From the NCBI RefSeq assembly GCF_013376045.1, contig NZ_JABMJG010000006.1:248001-312000 (forward strand): DNA of 64,000 nt. Direction: 5' to 3'. How positions within the stretch are numbered: position 1 is the first letter of the stretch; each line of letters starts with the position of its first letter. The notes under the pieces were generated by a model that was given only the letters and a program-made list of their open reading frames with translations, made no database searches and was not told the origin of the DNA. A program made the position numbers and the translations under genes. Below, one piece after another: positions 26,631-36,060 of the stretch. The DNA is from Variovorax sp. SG517 (lineage in GTDB: Bacteria; Pseudomonadota; Gammaproteobacteria; Burkholderiales; Burkholderiaceae_C).

Positions 26631-28007
26631 ATGGAAGAGGGCGAAGTCCCACGACAGCCGCCCAAACCTGCGTCTCCTCCCGATGAGCAGAGCGTGGCCA
26701 AGGCCAACGAAGCCATCGCGATCCGGCCCAAGCGCGGCCGGCTCACACTGCTGTCGCGCCGCATCTACAACGCACTGCTCTACCATTCGCAGCGCCAGGG
26801 GGTCGACGAACCCGTCTACAAGCTGGCTCTGAGCGAATTGATCGGTGACGCCCGCTTCAACTCCAACAACACCGAACTGCTCAAGTCCCACCTGCGCGAC
26901 ATGCAGGCCACCACCATCGAGTGGTCCACCAGCGGCACGGGACTGAAGCGCTGGGTCTCCTCGCAGCTGTTGGGCACCGTCACCATCGAGGAGCAGGGCA
27001 GGGGACGCCCTTGCACCATCACCTGGCGCTATCCCGAGGAAATCCGCGAGCGGCTGGTCAAGCCGCTGCAATACACGCGCGTGCTGTTGGAGATCAGCGG
27101 GCAGATGCGCAGCTATCCCGCCGCCGTGCTCTACGAGATCGGTGCGCGCTATCTCAGCTCGCCAAGTCGCCTCTCGATGCGCGAGGACGTGCTGTGGTGG
27201 GCCGCGGTCCTGACGGGCCGCAGCGACATCACCGAAGTCGACTACCGCTTTCTCAAGCGCGACGTGATCAGCAAGGCGCTCGCCGAGATCGAAGCCCTGT
27301 GCGAAGACTTCAGCCTCGAACTCATCGAGCACAAGCGCGGCCGCCGCATCGAGGAGATCCAGTTCCGCGTCCAGCCCAAGGTGCAGCAGCGCATGGGGGC
27401 AGCCGATGATCCGAGCCGCAACGTCTTCGACCTGGAACTGGTCGGCAAGCTCATCGCGCTCGGCCTCAAGCAGGACGAGGCCCAGGACCTGTACGCCACC
27501 ACCGACGAGGGCCAGTTGCGCAGCACCCTCGAGCATGTGGAGCAGCGCCTGCGCAGCCAGACCCTGCCCGCGCTCAAGTCCTCGGCCGCGTACTTCAAGG
27601 ACGCGCTGAAGAAGGGCTATGCCGGCATGAAAGGCGCAGGCGAGCCGACCGCCGCTGCGCCGGCCCTGCTTTCGCCCGCGCAGGGGCGCGCAGGCGCCTC
27701 GTTGGGCACCGAGGACCGCATGCACCGGATCCGGGAGCTTTGGGAAAACGACCGCATGCAGAAGGCCAAGGCGCTCTACCTCGAGATGCCCGAAGCCATG
27801 CAGGCCGAGATGCGCTCGCGCTTCGAGGCCGAACGGCTGGCGGAAATTGCCGCGCCCATCGCCCGCGCCTGGCGCCGCGACGGCCCCGCCAGCCGCATTG
27901 CCGGCACCACCTTCCACCGCTGGCTGGCGCAGATCACCTGGCCCGAGGATCCTTCGGATCGCGTGCTGCTCGATTTCGCACTGGCCCAGGGCGTCGCGGG
28001 GATGTGA
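26631..28007 (+). CDS. Replication initiator protein, Rep_3/RepB-like
   Basis: A 458-residue protein. The first winged-helix half contains LTLLSRRIYNALLYHSQRQG (about residues 40-60) and the second contains YPAAVLYEIGARYL and VDYRFLKRDVISKALAEIE, as in the initiators of iteron plasmids. Such proteins bind iterons, melt the origin and recruit helicase. The long C-terminal extension (beyond about residue 270) is helical and typical of larger Burkholderiales versions. It is divergent from parAB across the candidate origin. The start codon is preceded by GAAAG and a plausible promoter. Confidence 0.87.
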   Translation: MEEGEVPRQPPKPASPPDEQSVAKANEAIAIRPKRGRLTLLSRRIYNALLYHSQRQGVDEPVYKLALSELIGDARFNSNNTELLKSHLRDMQATTIEWSTSGTGLKRWVSSQLLGTVTIEEQGRGRPCTITWRYPEEIRERLVKPLQYTRVLLEISGQMRSYPAAVLYEIGARYLSSPSRLSMREDVLWWAAVLTGRSDITEVDYRFLKRDVISKALAEIEALCEDFSLELIEHKRGRRIEEIQFRVQPKVQQRMGAADDPSRNVFDLELVGKLIALGLKQDEAQDLYATTDEGQLRSTLEHVEQRLRSQTLPALKSSAAYFKDALKKGYAGMKGAGEPTAAAPALLSPAQGRAGASLGTEDRMHRIRELWENDRMQKAKALYLEMPEAMQAEMRSRFEAERLAEIAAPIARAWRRDGPASRIAGTTFHRWLAQITWPEDPSDRVLLDFALAQGVAGM

Positions 28008-28110
28008 CCGCGCGGCTGGCCTTGCCCCGCGCAATGGCTGGGTGCGTCGGAGTGCCGATGAACCCGGAGACGACAAGCGGGGTTGTCGATACCGAACGGC
28101 CAGCCTGCCG

Positions 28111-29949
28111 TCAGCTTGCGACGCCGCGCTTGCGCGCCCGGTAAGCCAACTGCGCACGCGTGATGCCCAGTGCGCGTGCGGCGGCGGACAGGTTTCCTCC
28201 GCATTGCGCCAGCGCGTTCTTGATCAGCGTCTCTTCCATCTGTCCCCATGAGCCGGGGCCCGGGGCGCCATCCGCCGCCGCCTGGTTTGCAGAAGAGTCC
28301 GATGAGACCGGGGCGCTGCCAGCCCCGCTCAGGTGGCCATCCGGTCGTATCGACAGCACGTTCTTGTCGAGCGCCTCGCCGCTCGTGAACAGATGATGGA
28401 CGTCCAGCAGCATTCCCTCGGGGGCGATGATGACGGCGCGCTCGATCAGGTTCTGCAGTTCGCGGATGTTGCCGGGATAGTCGTAGTTCAGCAGCGCCCT
28501 GACCGCGGCCTGCGTGAAGCCCGTGGCCGGCCGGCCGTGCTTGCGGCCATAGTGCTGCAGGAAATGGCTCATCAGCAGGGGCACGTCGTCGCGCCGTTCG
28601 CGCAGCGGCGGCAGGTGGATCGGAAAGACGTTGAGCCGGAAGAACAGGTCGTCGCGGAATCGGCCTTCGCGCACAGCCTGGCGCAGATCGACGTTGGTCG
28701 CCGCGATGACGCGCACATCGACCGTGACGCTGCGCGTGCCGCCCACGCGCTCGACGTCGCCCTCCTGCAGCGTGCGCAGCAGCTTGCCCTGGGCCGCGTA
28801 GCTCAGCGTGCCGATCTCGTCCAGAAACAAGGTGCCGCCATGGGCGCGCTCGAAGCGGCCCGGACGGGACGCGCCCGCGCCGGTGTAGGCGCCGCGCTCC
28901 ACACCGAACAGCTCCGACTCGATCAGCGTCTCCGGAATGGCCGCGCAATTCACCGCGACGAAGGGCTTGTCGCGCCGCGGGCCGATGCTGTGCAGCATGC
29001 TGGCGAACTTCTCCTTGCCGACGCCGGACTCGCCGGTGAAGAGCACCGTGGCCGTCGTCGGCGCCACGCGGTGCAACAGGTGGCAGGCCGCGTTGAAGGC
29101 CGCGGACGCGCCCACCATCGCGTCGTGCCTGCGTGGCGCCGCGGGCAGATGCGCGGCCTGCGGTGTCGATGCGCCGTGCGGTGGCGAGCCGACGAAATCG
29201 CGTGCCCGCAGGTAGCGCATGTCCTCCTCCACGTCGTCCCAGCGCTCCGCGGATTTGCCGATCACGCGACAGTGGCTCTCGCCCATCGAACGGCAGGCCA
29301 CCTCGCGGAACACCACCAGCCGACCGAACAGGGTGCTGACGTACCCGGTGGCGTACCCCACCTGCATCCAGCAGGCGGGCGAACCGCCGATGCCGTAGGC
29401 CGCGATGTGCTCGTCGTCCTCGCTCGAGTGGTGCCAGATGAACTCGCCCTCGTAGTCCGAGGTCTCGGGGTCGTAGCGCACGTGCACCAGCTCGACCTTC
29501 ACGACGCCTTCCAAGGCATGCAGGCGCGTGCCGGCGATGGCGGCCGAGGCGGGTTCGGCCTCGGGCCACTGCGCGCGCACCAGCTGCGCGTCTCGCGCAC
29601 CGCTCACGTAGCCCGCGCGCGTGAAGAGACCCCGGGCCTTCTCCTGGCCCAGGCTGTCGATCAGCTCGCGCCGCAGCGAACCCAGCGCCTCGGTGTGCAG
29701 CAGCACCATGCGCTGGTCCTGCAGCCAGATGCGGCCGTCGCCGGGCGAGAAGAACAGGCATTCGCTGATGTCGGCGATCGTCGGATGCGCTTCGCTGCCG
29801 ACGTGGGAGGCCTCGAAGCGGCCCAGCGCGCGTGCCACTTCGTCGCCGTCGAAACGCCCGAGCGCGGCACCGGTGGCGCGCGCCACCTCGGCCAGCGAGA
29901 TCCGTGGCGGGAGGGATGAAGCGGGGGATTTGGTCAAGGTCGGCTTCAT
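28111..29949 (-). CDS. Sigma-54-dependent activator of the XylR/DmpR group
   Basis: A 612-residue activator: XylR_N sensor (about residues 20-130), V4R domain (about 150-230), AAA+ domain with Walker A GESGVGKE (306-313), sigma-54 contact loop GAYTGA (353-358, Tyr instead of the common Phe) and Walker B GTLFLDEIG (372-380), and a Fis-type HTH at the end (NLSAAARALGITRAQLAYRAR). These proteins are derepressed by aromatic effectors binding the sensor. It is divergent from an aldehyde dehydrogenase/SDR pair that has a -24/-12 promoter, so these are its likely targets. The Met at 29949 starts the family-like part. Confidence 0.93.
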   Translation of the reverse strand: MKPTLTKSPASSLPPRISLAEVARATGAALGRFDGDEVARALGRFEASHVGSEAHPTIADISECLFFSPGDGRIWLQDQRMVLLHTEALGSLRRELIDSLGQEKARGLFTRAGYVSGARDAQLVRAQWPEAEPASAAIAGTRLHALEGVVKVELVHVRYDPETSDYEGEFIWHHSSEDDEHIAAYGIGGSPACWMQVGYATGYVSTLFGRLVVFREVACRSMGESHCRVIGKSAERWDDVEEDMRYLRARDFVGSPPHGASTPQAAHLPAAPRRHDAMVGASAAFNAACHLLHRVAPTTATVLFTGESGVGKEKFASMLHSIGPRRDKPFVAVNCAAIPETLIESELFGVERGAYTGAGASRPGRFERAHGGTLFLDEIGTLSYAAQGKLLRTLQEGDVERVGGTRSVTVDVRVIAATNVDLRQAVREGRFRDDLFFRLNVFPIHLPPLRERRDDVPLLMSHFLQHYGRKHGRPATGFTQAAVRALLNYDYPGNIRELQNLIERAVIIAPEGMLLDVHHLFTSGEALDKNVLSIRPDGHLSGAGSAPVSSDSSANQAAADGAPGPGSWGQMEETLIKNALAQCGGNLSAAARALGITRAQLAYRARKRGVAS

Positions 29950-29951
29950 CT

Positions 29952-30027
29952 TTTGGTGAAACGAGCGGCCGATTCTTGATGATTTGGTGAAATCGGGGAT
30001 CAGGGTAAACCAGTTATCCAAGATAAC
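29952..30027. promoter_or_regulatory. Candidate upstream activator sites
   Basis: TTTGGTGAAA occurs at 29952-29961 and 29983-29992, 31 bp (about three turns) apart, and the palindrome GTTATC-CAA-GATAAC lies at 30013-30027. They are 80-160 bp upstream of the -24 element, the normal range for XylR-type enhancers. Confidence 0.5.
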
Positions 30028-30110
30028 CAGTCGGTCCTCGGGATTCCACCTAGTTCTCCTCTGAGAACAGCCTCGTGGCGTGACCCCGAATGACGCGCCG
30101 CTGCGCCCTT

Positions 30111-30124
30111 GGTACGACCGTTGC
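30111..30124 (+). promoter_or_regulatory. Sigma-54 (-24/-12) promoter
   Basis: TGGTACG-ACCG-TTGC matches the TGGCACG-N4-TTGC consensus at all but one position. GG (30111-30112) and GC (30123-30124) have the required 10-base spacing. It would transcribe the aldehyde dehydrogenase and SDR genes. Confidence 0.8.
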
Positions 30125-30193
30125 GCAAAGGAGGCCGTGCCGCAGGCGGTTCAAACCTCGGCCAGCCGATCAATTTTTCTCAAGAGGCAAGTC

Positions 30194-31669
30194 ATGGATG
30201 TTTCCGAGAAGCCGGCGTTCCTGGACGCAGCGGCATGGGCGGGCAAGGTGTTCAACGGCGCGTGGGTCGCGCCCGCGGGGGGCGTGCGCGACGTGGTCGA
30301 ACCGGCCACTGGCAGGGTGATGGCAAGCGTCGGCATCGCCGACGCGCAGGACGTGGCGCGGGCCGCCGCCGCCGCGGCACAGGCGCAGAAAAGCTGGGCG
30401 CAGACGGCGCCGCGCGAGAAGGCCGCGGTGTTCCACCGGGCCGCGGCACTGTTCCAGCAGCACTTCGATGAGCTGGTGCTCTATGTGGCCCGGGAGACCG
30501 GCGCGATCCTGCCCAAGGGGCAGCACGAGGTGCGCGAGGCCATCACCCTGTGCCATTTGGCAGCGGCCATGCCGCTGCAGGCGCAGGGCCAGGTCCTGCC
30601 GAGCGCGAGCGGCACCACCAGCCTCGCGCGGCGCGTTCCGCGGGGCGTGGTCGGCGTGATCTCGCCGTTCAACTTCCCGCTCATCCTCACGATCCGTGCC
30701 GTGGCGCCGGCCCTCGCGACGGGCAACGCCGTGGTGATCAAGCCCGATGTGCGCACGCCCGTGAGCGGCGGCTTCATGCTCGCGCGCGTGTTCGAGGAGG
30801 CAGGCCTGCCCGCCGGCCTGCTGCAGGTTCTGCCCGGCGATGCGGTCGCCGGTGAGGCCCTGGTGACCGATGCGCACGTGCCGATGATCGCCTTCACCGG
30901 CTCGCCCGCCGTGGGCCGGCGCATCGGAGAGCTGGCGGGGCGGCACCTGAAGAAGGTGACGCTGGAGCTCGGCGGCGCCAATTCGCTGATCATCCTGGAC
31001 GATGCCGACCTGGACATCGCCGCGAGCAACGCGGCCTGGGGTGCCTACCTGCACCAGGGGCAGATCTGCATGGCGACCAACCGCATCCTCGTGCACGAGC
31101 GCATTGCCCCCGCGTTCACGCAGCGGCTGGTCGCGAAGGCGCAGCACCTGCCGGTGGGCGACGGCGCGAGCGGGCATGTGGCGCTCGGGCCCCTGATCGA
31201 CGCGAAGCAGCGCGACCGCGTGCATGCCATCGTGCAGGACAGCATCGCCGCCGGCGCGCAACTGCTCGCCGGTGGCGTCAGCGAGGGTCTCTTCTACAAG
31301 CCGACGGTGCTGGCGGGCGTGAAGGCCGGCATGCGGGTGTACGACGAGGAGGTGTTCGGCCCCGTCGCCAACATCATCACCTTCGAGACCGACGATGAAG
31401 CGGTGACGCTGGCCAACAACAACCAGGGCAGTCTCGCATCCGCCGTGATCTCCCCCTCGATCGGACGGGCCATGGCGATCGCCGCGCGACTGAACTCCGG
31501 CATGGTCCACATCAACGACCAGACCGTCAACGACGAGTGCGTCAATCCCTTTGGCGGCCCTGGCATCGCCGGCAACGGCAGCAGCGTGGGCGGCCCGGCC
31601 GACTGGGAGGAATACACCCAGTGGCAGTGGCTGAGCATCAAGCAGGCGCCGCATCCCTATCCATTCTGA
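30194..31669 (+). CDS. Aldehyde dehydrogenase (benzaldehyde dehydrogenase-like)
   Basis: A 491-residue NAD(P)-dependent aldehyde dehydrogenase. The active-site Glu is in KKVTLELGGANSLIIL and the catalytic Cys in YLHQGQICMATNRILVHE. ISPFNFPLILTIRAVAPALATGNAVVIKPD is the conserved cofactor region. The short form and the segment GQICMATNR resemble XylC/benzaldehyde or coniferyl aldehyde dehydrogenases. The ATG at 30194 is preceded by AAGAGG. It lies behind a sigma-54 promoter and before an SDR alcohol dehydrogenase, suggesting that the two genes oxidise an aromatic alcohol through the aldehyde to the acid in the cytoplasm. Confidence 0.9.
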   Translation: MDVSEKPAFLDAAAWAGKVFNGAWVAPAGGVRDVVEPATGRVMASVGIADAQDVARAAAAAAQAQKSWAQTAPREKAAVFHRAAALFQQHFDELVLYVARETGAILPKGQHEVREAITLCHLAAAMPLQAQGQVLPSASGTTSLARRVPRGVVGVISPFNFPLILTIRAVAPALATGNAVVIKPDVRTPVSGGFMLARVFEEAGLPAGLLQVLPGDAVAGEALVTDAHVPMIAFTGSPAVGRRIGELAGRHLKKVTLELGGANSLIILDDADLDIAASNAAWGAYLHQGQICMATNRILVHERIAPAFTQRLVAKAQHLPVGDGASGHVALGPLIDAKQRDRVHAIVQDSIAAGAQLLAGGVSEGLFYKPTVLAGVKAGMRVYDEEVFGPVANIITFETDDEAVTLANNNQGSLASAVISPSIGRAMAIAARLNSGMVHINDQTVNDECVNPFGGPGIAGNGSSVGGPADWEEYTQWQWLSIKQAPHPYPF

Positions 31670-31704
31670 GCGTGCCGTCGACCAATTCCACAAGGAGACA
31701 TTTC

Positions 31705-32472
31705 ATGCAGCTTCAAGGAAAAACCATCGTCGTCACGGGCGCCTCGTCGGGCATCGGCGCCGAGGTCGCGCGCGTGGCGCGCTTCGCGGGCGCCCGCGTC
31801 CTCGGCATGGACCGCAACGACCCGAGCCTCACGCTCGACGGCTTCGTCAAGGCCGACCTGAGTTCCGCCGCCACCATCGACGCGGCCGTGGCCCAGCTGC
31901 CAGAACGTTTCGACGCACTGTGCAACATCGCCGGCGTGCCCGGCACGGCGCCGGCCGGGCTGGTGGCCGACGTCAACTACCTGGGGCTGCGGCATTTGAC
32001 CGAGCAGGCGCTGCCGCGCATTGCGCGCGGCGGTGCCATCGTCAATGTGGCGTCCATCCTCGGTGCCGAGTGGCCGCAGCGACTGGAGGCCCACAAAGCG
32101 TTGGCCGAAGCCCGAGGCTTCGAGGCCGGCGCCCAGTGGCTGCGCGACCATCCCGTGCCTCAGCAGACCTGCTACCAGTACTTCAAGGAGGCGCTGATCG
32201 TCTGGAGTGCCACGCAGTCACAGCAGTGGTTCCTGACGCACGGCGTGCGCATGAACTGTGTCGCGCCAGGCCCGGTCTTCACGCCGATCCTGGGCGACTT
32301 CGTGAGCATGCTGGGCCAGGAGCGGGTGCAGGCAGATGCGCACCGCATGCTGCGCCCCGGTTTCGCCGACGAGATCGCGCCGGTGATCGCATGGTTGTGC
32401 AGCGACGAGGCGCGCTGGATCAGCGGCGCCAACATCCCCGTCGACGGCGGCCTGGCATCGACCTACATCTGA
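31705..32472 (+). CDS. SDR dehydrogenase, coniferyl-alcohol dehydrogenase-like
   Basis: A 255-residue classical SDR. The cofactor loop is TGASSGIG (residues 11-18), the catalytic Ser is in NVASILG (about 117) and the catalytic pair is Tyr157/Lys161 in CYQYFKEAL. The absence of the usual NNAG (here CNIAGVPG) and the YxxxKEAL pattern are typical of the coniferyl-alcohol dehydrogenase group. CAAGGAGA lies upstream of the ATG. It follows the aldehyde dehydrogenase by 35 bp and shares its promoter. Substrate is inferred as an aromatic primary alcohol. Confidence 0.87.
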   Translation: MQLQGKTIVVTGASSGIGAEVARVARFAGARVLGMDRNDPSLTLDGFVKADLSSAATIDAAVAQLPERFDALCNIAGVPGTAPAGLVADVNYLGLRHLTEQALPRIARGGAIVNVASILGAEWPQRLEAHKALAEARGFEAGAQWLRDHPVPQQTCYQYFKEALIVWSATQSQQWFLTHGVRMNCVAPGPVFTPILGDFVSMLGQERVQADAHRMLRPGFADEIAPVIAWLCSDEARWISGANIPVDGGLASTYI

Positions 32473-32564
32473 TGCGGTCTGGCCCAGGCCCCGACGGGGT
32501 GCCCGTGCCTGCCGCCTCGCGCCCTGGCCGCCGCGCCGTGCATGGCGCACGCTGACCTTTGCGG

Positions 32565-32816
32565 ATGCTCGAGATGGAAAAAACTGATGTTCTTGTGACG
32601 ACGATCGAAATGGCGCGCGCCGGCCTGGGCTTCAATCCTCCTGACGCCCTCGACTGCATCTCCGACCTGATCGGCCAGGAGGATCCGGAGGATGCGAGCC
32701 ATGACAGAAACGTCGAAAGACTGCTTCGGCTGGGGGCCTGCATCTGGAGCCTGAGGCAGGCCCTCCTGGCACCGGGCCCTGCCGGGACCAGGGAGGCAGC
32801 AGGGTGGCCCCGCTGA
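32565..32816 (+). CDS. Small hypothetical protein
   Basis: An 83-residue acidic, soluble frame (EMEKTDVLVTTIEMARAGLG, then helix-like DALDCISDLIGQEDPEDASHD). Met at 32565 or 32574 could start it. It might be the last gene of the sigma-54-controlled operon, 92 bp after the SDR gene. No family recognised; the coding status is uncertain. Confidence 0.4.
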   Translation: MLEMEKTDVLVTTIEMARAGLGFNPPDALDCISDLIGQEDPEDASHDRNVERLLRLGACIWSLRQALLAPGPAGTREAAGWPR

Positions 32817-32868
32817 TCAGGCGTTCACCGATGCGGTTCGGGGAGTGAAGACGGGGAGCGCGGCTGCA

Positions 32869-33732
32869 TCAGCGGCACTTTGCGTCGTAGCCGACGACGT
32901 TCGGAAGACCCTTCTCCCCTGCGGTGATGACCGACAGCGCACCGGCCGTGCCGGCATAGCTGAAGCTGCAGTAGGCGAGGCCCGTGCCCGCGCAGGACTC
33001 GACCTCGACGATGCCGCGCTTGATCAAGCCCGCCTGGCGCGATTCGCCGTCCGGCTTCACGCGCACCGGCTTCCAGCCCTTGTCGGCCAACGCCTTGCGC
33101 GCCTTGTCGATCGGCATGCCGTACACGTTCGGCACGACGGCCTTTCCCTTGCAGACGGACTCCTCGTCGGCCAACCTGCCCAGGCGCACGGTGCCGTCGG
33201 CCTCGACGCGCAGGTCGCCCACCGGCGAGCCGACGATGTCGCCGTCCCACACCCGCACGGCACCGCCTTCCAGGGGCGTCAGGTTGCCGATGGCCGTGTC
33301 CTCGGCCGACTTGCCATAGGCCAGTGCAACGAGCCTGTCGCCGTCGAACACCCCGACATTGCCCTGCGTGATGTTGCATGTGCCGCTGGTCCCCGCCTCC
33401 AGCTGGCCGGCGAAACCGAGGGCGCGATAGGAACCCAGCGGCAGATCCGCCATCACCGCCCAGCCTTGCGCTGCCACCGCCTTGGCCGCGGCCGATTTCG
33501 GCTGGATCACGAAAGATGGGCAGCCGCCTCGGTCGCTGGCGCTGCCGCCGGCTCTGGGCAAGCTGGTGATCGCCCTCATCCGGATGTCCTTCAACTCGGA
33601 AATCACGCGCAGCGCGGGCGCATTCGAATTCGGTTGCGCGGCCGCCGGCAGCGAAAACGCGAGGCCAAGCGTGATCGCTGCCCCCCAAGCGGCAGGTGTA
33701 TCGACGAGATTCAGAAAAAAGTGTGACAGCAT
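32869..33732 (-). CDS. Exported protein with PASTA-like C-terminal part
   Basis: A 287-residue protein with signal peptide (NLVDTPAAWGAAITLGLAFSLPAAAQ). The region VVPNVYGMPIDKARKALADKG followed by WKPVRV has the PASTA pattern (PNVxGxxxxxAxxxLxxxGW), found in surface-binding modules. Four or more Cys near the end (ESCAGTGLAYCSF, DAKCR) may form disulfides in the periplasm. No enzyme motif is seen. It is convergent with the small ORF before it and divergent from the AraC-type gene at 33893. Confidence 0.72.
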   Translation of the reverse strand: MLSHFFLNLVDTPAAWGAAITLGLAFSLPAAAQPNSNAPALRVISELKDIRMRAITSLPRAGGSASDRGGCPSFVIQPKSAAAKAVAAQGWAVMADLPLGSYRALGFAGQLEAGTSGTCNITQGNVGVFDGDRLVALAYGKSAEDTAIGNLTPLEGGAVRVWDGDIVGSPVGDLRVEADGTVRLGRLADEESVCKGKAVVPNVYGMPIDKARKALADKGWKPVRVKPDGESRQAGLIKRGIVEVESCAGTGLAYCSFSYAGTAGALSVITAGEKGLPNVVGYDAKCR

Positions 33733-33892
33733 GGCGAGAGATTCGGAGCAAGCAGACTTCAAAGCGTGGCCAGCGCCATGATCGTCGAAGCGTAGCGGGC
33801 ATGGCGATGACCAGTTTCCACCCGATGTAGATGCAATTGCACCTGGCGCCCGCAGCGCGGGAGCCGCGCCGATCGGCGATGATTCCTGGGTC

Positions 33893-34963
33893 ATGAGAAG
33901 AGAGCCCGTTGCCATGGATTCGCTGGATGCCGTCCCTGTCTTCAGATTTGCCACCGCCGACTATCCCGAACGGGACCGATTTCATCTCTGGGTCAAGGAC
34001 AACCTGTGCGACTGCAGGTTCGAGGATGACGGTTGCGGCGCGTTCAACGCCGAGGCCACCGGCGCCGCGCTCGGTCCGCTGGTCATCTCGGGGCGGCGCT
34101 GGCCCAGGCGGCCGCGGCCGTTGACCTATGCGGTCCATCGCAATGCAAGGCGCATCCGGCTGGACGGCCAGGAGTCCTTTCGCTTCACACTGCTGCTCGG
34201 TGGACAGGTGACCCGCCGCGCCATGGGGCCCGATTCCGTCAAGAGACCTGGCGATCTCTTCTTCTACGACGTCGCGCAGGCCAACGATTGCATGGTCGAA
34301 GCCGGTGACGTGATCAGCGTCGTGGTGCCCCGGCATCTCCTGCCTGGATCCGCCGCGCTTGTGCACGACCAGACACTCAGGAGCGGCATCGGCCGCCTGC
34401 TGGGCGACCAGCTGCTGTCGCTGTTTCGCAATCTCCCCACCTTGCAGCAGAAGGATGTGCCCAGCGTCGTCCAGTCGACGTTGCTGCTGATGGCCGCCGC
34501 CGTTTCACCGACTGCCGAGGCAATCCACGAGGCCAGCAGTCCCATCCGCCGGGTGCTGCTCGAACGGATCCGGCACTACATCGACGCGCACTTGCTCGAG
34601 CCCGATCTGACGCCCGAGCGGATCTGCAGGGAGGTCGGTGTGTCGCGGGCCAAGCTCTACCAGCTGTTCGAGGAAGAGGGCGGGATCATGCGGCAGATCC
34701 GGCGCAGGCGACTGCGCCATGCCTACCACGTGCTCAGCGATCCACAGCGTCGGGATGTGCGGATTGCGGAGATCGCCTGGAGCCACGGCTTCTCGGACGA
34801 GAAATATTTCTACCGCCTCTTCAAAGCCGAGTTCGGCCACACGCCGAAGGAGACGTCGCAGCGTCGGGCCAATCCCGTCTTCCTGCCGTACGGTCGCCTC
34901 CCGTCGGACGCGGGGAGCAACCTTTCCGGATGGACGCTGCCATTCGGCGTGCTCAACGACTGA
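33893..34963 (+). CDS. AraC-family transcriptional regulator (AraC_binding_2/FeaR-like)
   Basis: A 356-residue regulator. The N-terminal effector domain (about residues 10-190) matches the FeaR-like group (FTLLLGGQVTRRAMG, RPGDLFFYDVAQ). The C-terminal double HTH (about 235-335) shows ICREVGVSRAKLYQLFEEEGG and RIAEIAWSHGFSDEKYFYRLFKAEFGHTP. FeaR relatives activate aromatic amine or aldehyde catabolism. Either ATG 33893 or ATG 33914 (MDSLDAV) could be the start. Targets are not evident; the secreted PASTA-like protein is divergent. Confidence 0.88.
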   Translation: MRREPVAMDSLDAVPVFRFATADYPERDRFHLWVKDNLCDCRFEDDGCGAFNAEATGAALGPLVISGRRWPRRPRPLTYAVHRNARRIRLDGQESFRFTLLLGGQVTRRAMGPDSVKRPGDLFFYDVAQANDCMVEAGDVISVVVPRHLLPGSAALVHDQTLRSGIGRLLGDQLLSLFRNLPTLQQKDVPSVVQSTLLLMAAAVSPTAEAIHEASSPIRRVLLERIRHYIDAHLLEPDLTPERICREVGVSRAKLYQLFEEEGGIMRQIRRRRLRHAYHVLSDPQRRDVRIAEIAWSHGFSDEKYFYRLFKAEFGHTPKETSQRRANPVFLPYGRLPSDAGSNLSGWTLPFGVLND

Positions 34964-35084
34964 TCAGAAGTGTTGGGGCGGGGAAGCCGCCGGCCGCGAG
35001 GCATCGTCATGGCACTTTTCATGACGGCGCCGACGGCCAGCGGTCGCCCGGCATCGGTGCCGATACCCGTCAGTCGCTCGGACG

Positions 35085-35960
35085 CTAGCGGTGAGCGGAG
35101 CTGGGAGGTTGTGCATCACGCTCCTTCCTGCGGCGCTCCAGCAGCTCGACCTTCCTCATGCTCGGTGCATCGACCGGCGTGTAGACGACGAGCCGCATGT
35201 CTGGCGACTCTTCGACCATGAAGGAGCTTTGCTCCAGTTCCATCCGGCCGACGCCGCGCACCTCGAAGCGCTTGGTCCGGTCGGTGCGCATGCTGACGTC
35301 ATGATCGGGCCACCACTGCCGGAACTCCGGGCTTGCGATCTGCAGGCGCTCGATCAATGCCAGGAAGGCCGGGTCGCCGCGATGACGCCCGAATTCGACA
35401 CGAAAGCGCGCGAGCATCGCGCGTGCATCGGTTTCCCACTGCGGTATCGCCGCACGGTGCGCCGGGCTCGCGAACACCAGCCACAGCATGTTCCTGTCTT
35501 CGGGCGCGATGGCCGAGAGATCGCCGAACACGGCCGACAGCGCGTCGTTCCAGGCAATCACGTGCATCGAGGCGGTGGCAAGGTACGCGGGCCCGGTGAC
35601 CGCATCGAGCATGCGGCGCAGGTGCGGCGTGACCGCCAGCGATGGACCGGGCACGATCGGCGGCGGACGGTTGTGCGCCAGCGTGAAAAGATGTGCACGC
35701 TCGGTCGCATCGAGCTTCAGCGCCTGGGCGATGCGATCGAGGAAATGTGCCGACACCTCGATCTCGCGTGCCTGCTCCAGCCACGTGTACCAGGCGAGGC
35801 CGACGCCCGCGAGGTGGCAGACCTCCTCGCGCCGCAAGCCCGGCGTGCGCCGCCTAGCCGTTGTCGGCAGGCCGACTTCCGCGGGCTTCAAACGCTCGCG
35901 GCGGCTGCGCAGGAACGCGGCCACTTCGGCACGCGCCTGGGGGCTGGACGGGTGGGTCAT
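35085..35960 (-). CDS. XRE-family regulator with MmyB-like ligand domain
   Basis: A 291-residue protein. The N-terminal HTH (about residues 10-75) includes RRTPGLRREEVCHLAGVGLAWYTWLEQAREI, diagnostic for this group. The C-terminal part (about 110-265) is the MmyB-like PAS-fold ligand domain, which is thought to bind a small aromatic or fatty ligand. Divergent to an ester cyclase gene (100 bp between starts), which is therefore its likely target, a common pairing of XRE/MmyB regulators with small enzymes. Confidence 0.9.
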   Translation of the reverse strand: MTHPSSPQARAEVAAFLRSRRERLKPAEVGLPTTARRRTPGLRREEVCHLAGVGLAWYTWLEQAREIEVSAHFLDRIAQALKLDATERAHLFTLAHNRPPPIVPGPSLAVTPHLRRMLDAVTGPAYLATASMHVIAWNDALSAVFGDLSAIAPEDRNMLWLVFASPAHRAAIPQWETDARAMLARFRVEFGRHRGDPAFLALIERLQIASPEFRQWWPDHDVSMRTDRTKRFEVRGVGRMELEQSSFMVEESPDMRLVVYTPVDAPSMRKVELLERRRKERDAQPPSSAHR

Positions 35961-36060
35961 TGCGTGAGGCTGGTGGTTCCTATACCTGGATAACTTCCTG
36001 TCTTGTCGAGGGATATTAGGCGTTCTACGCTGGGTTTTTCAACCGACGAAGGAACACCCG

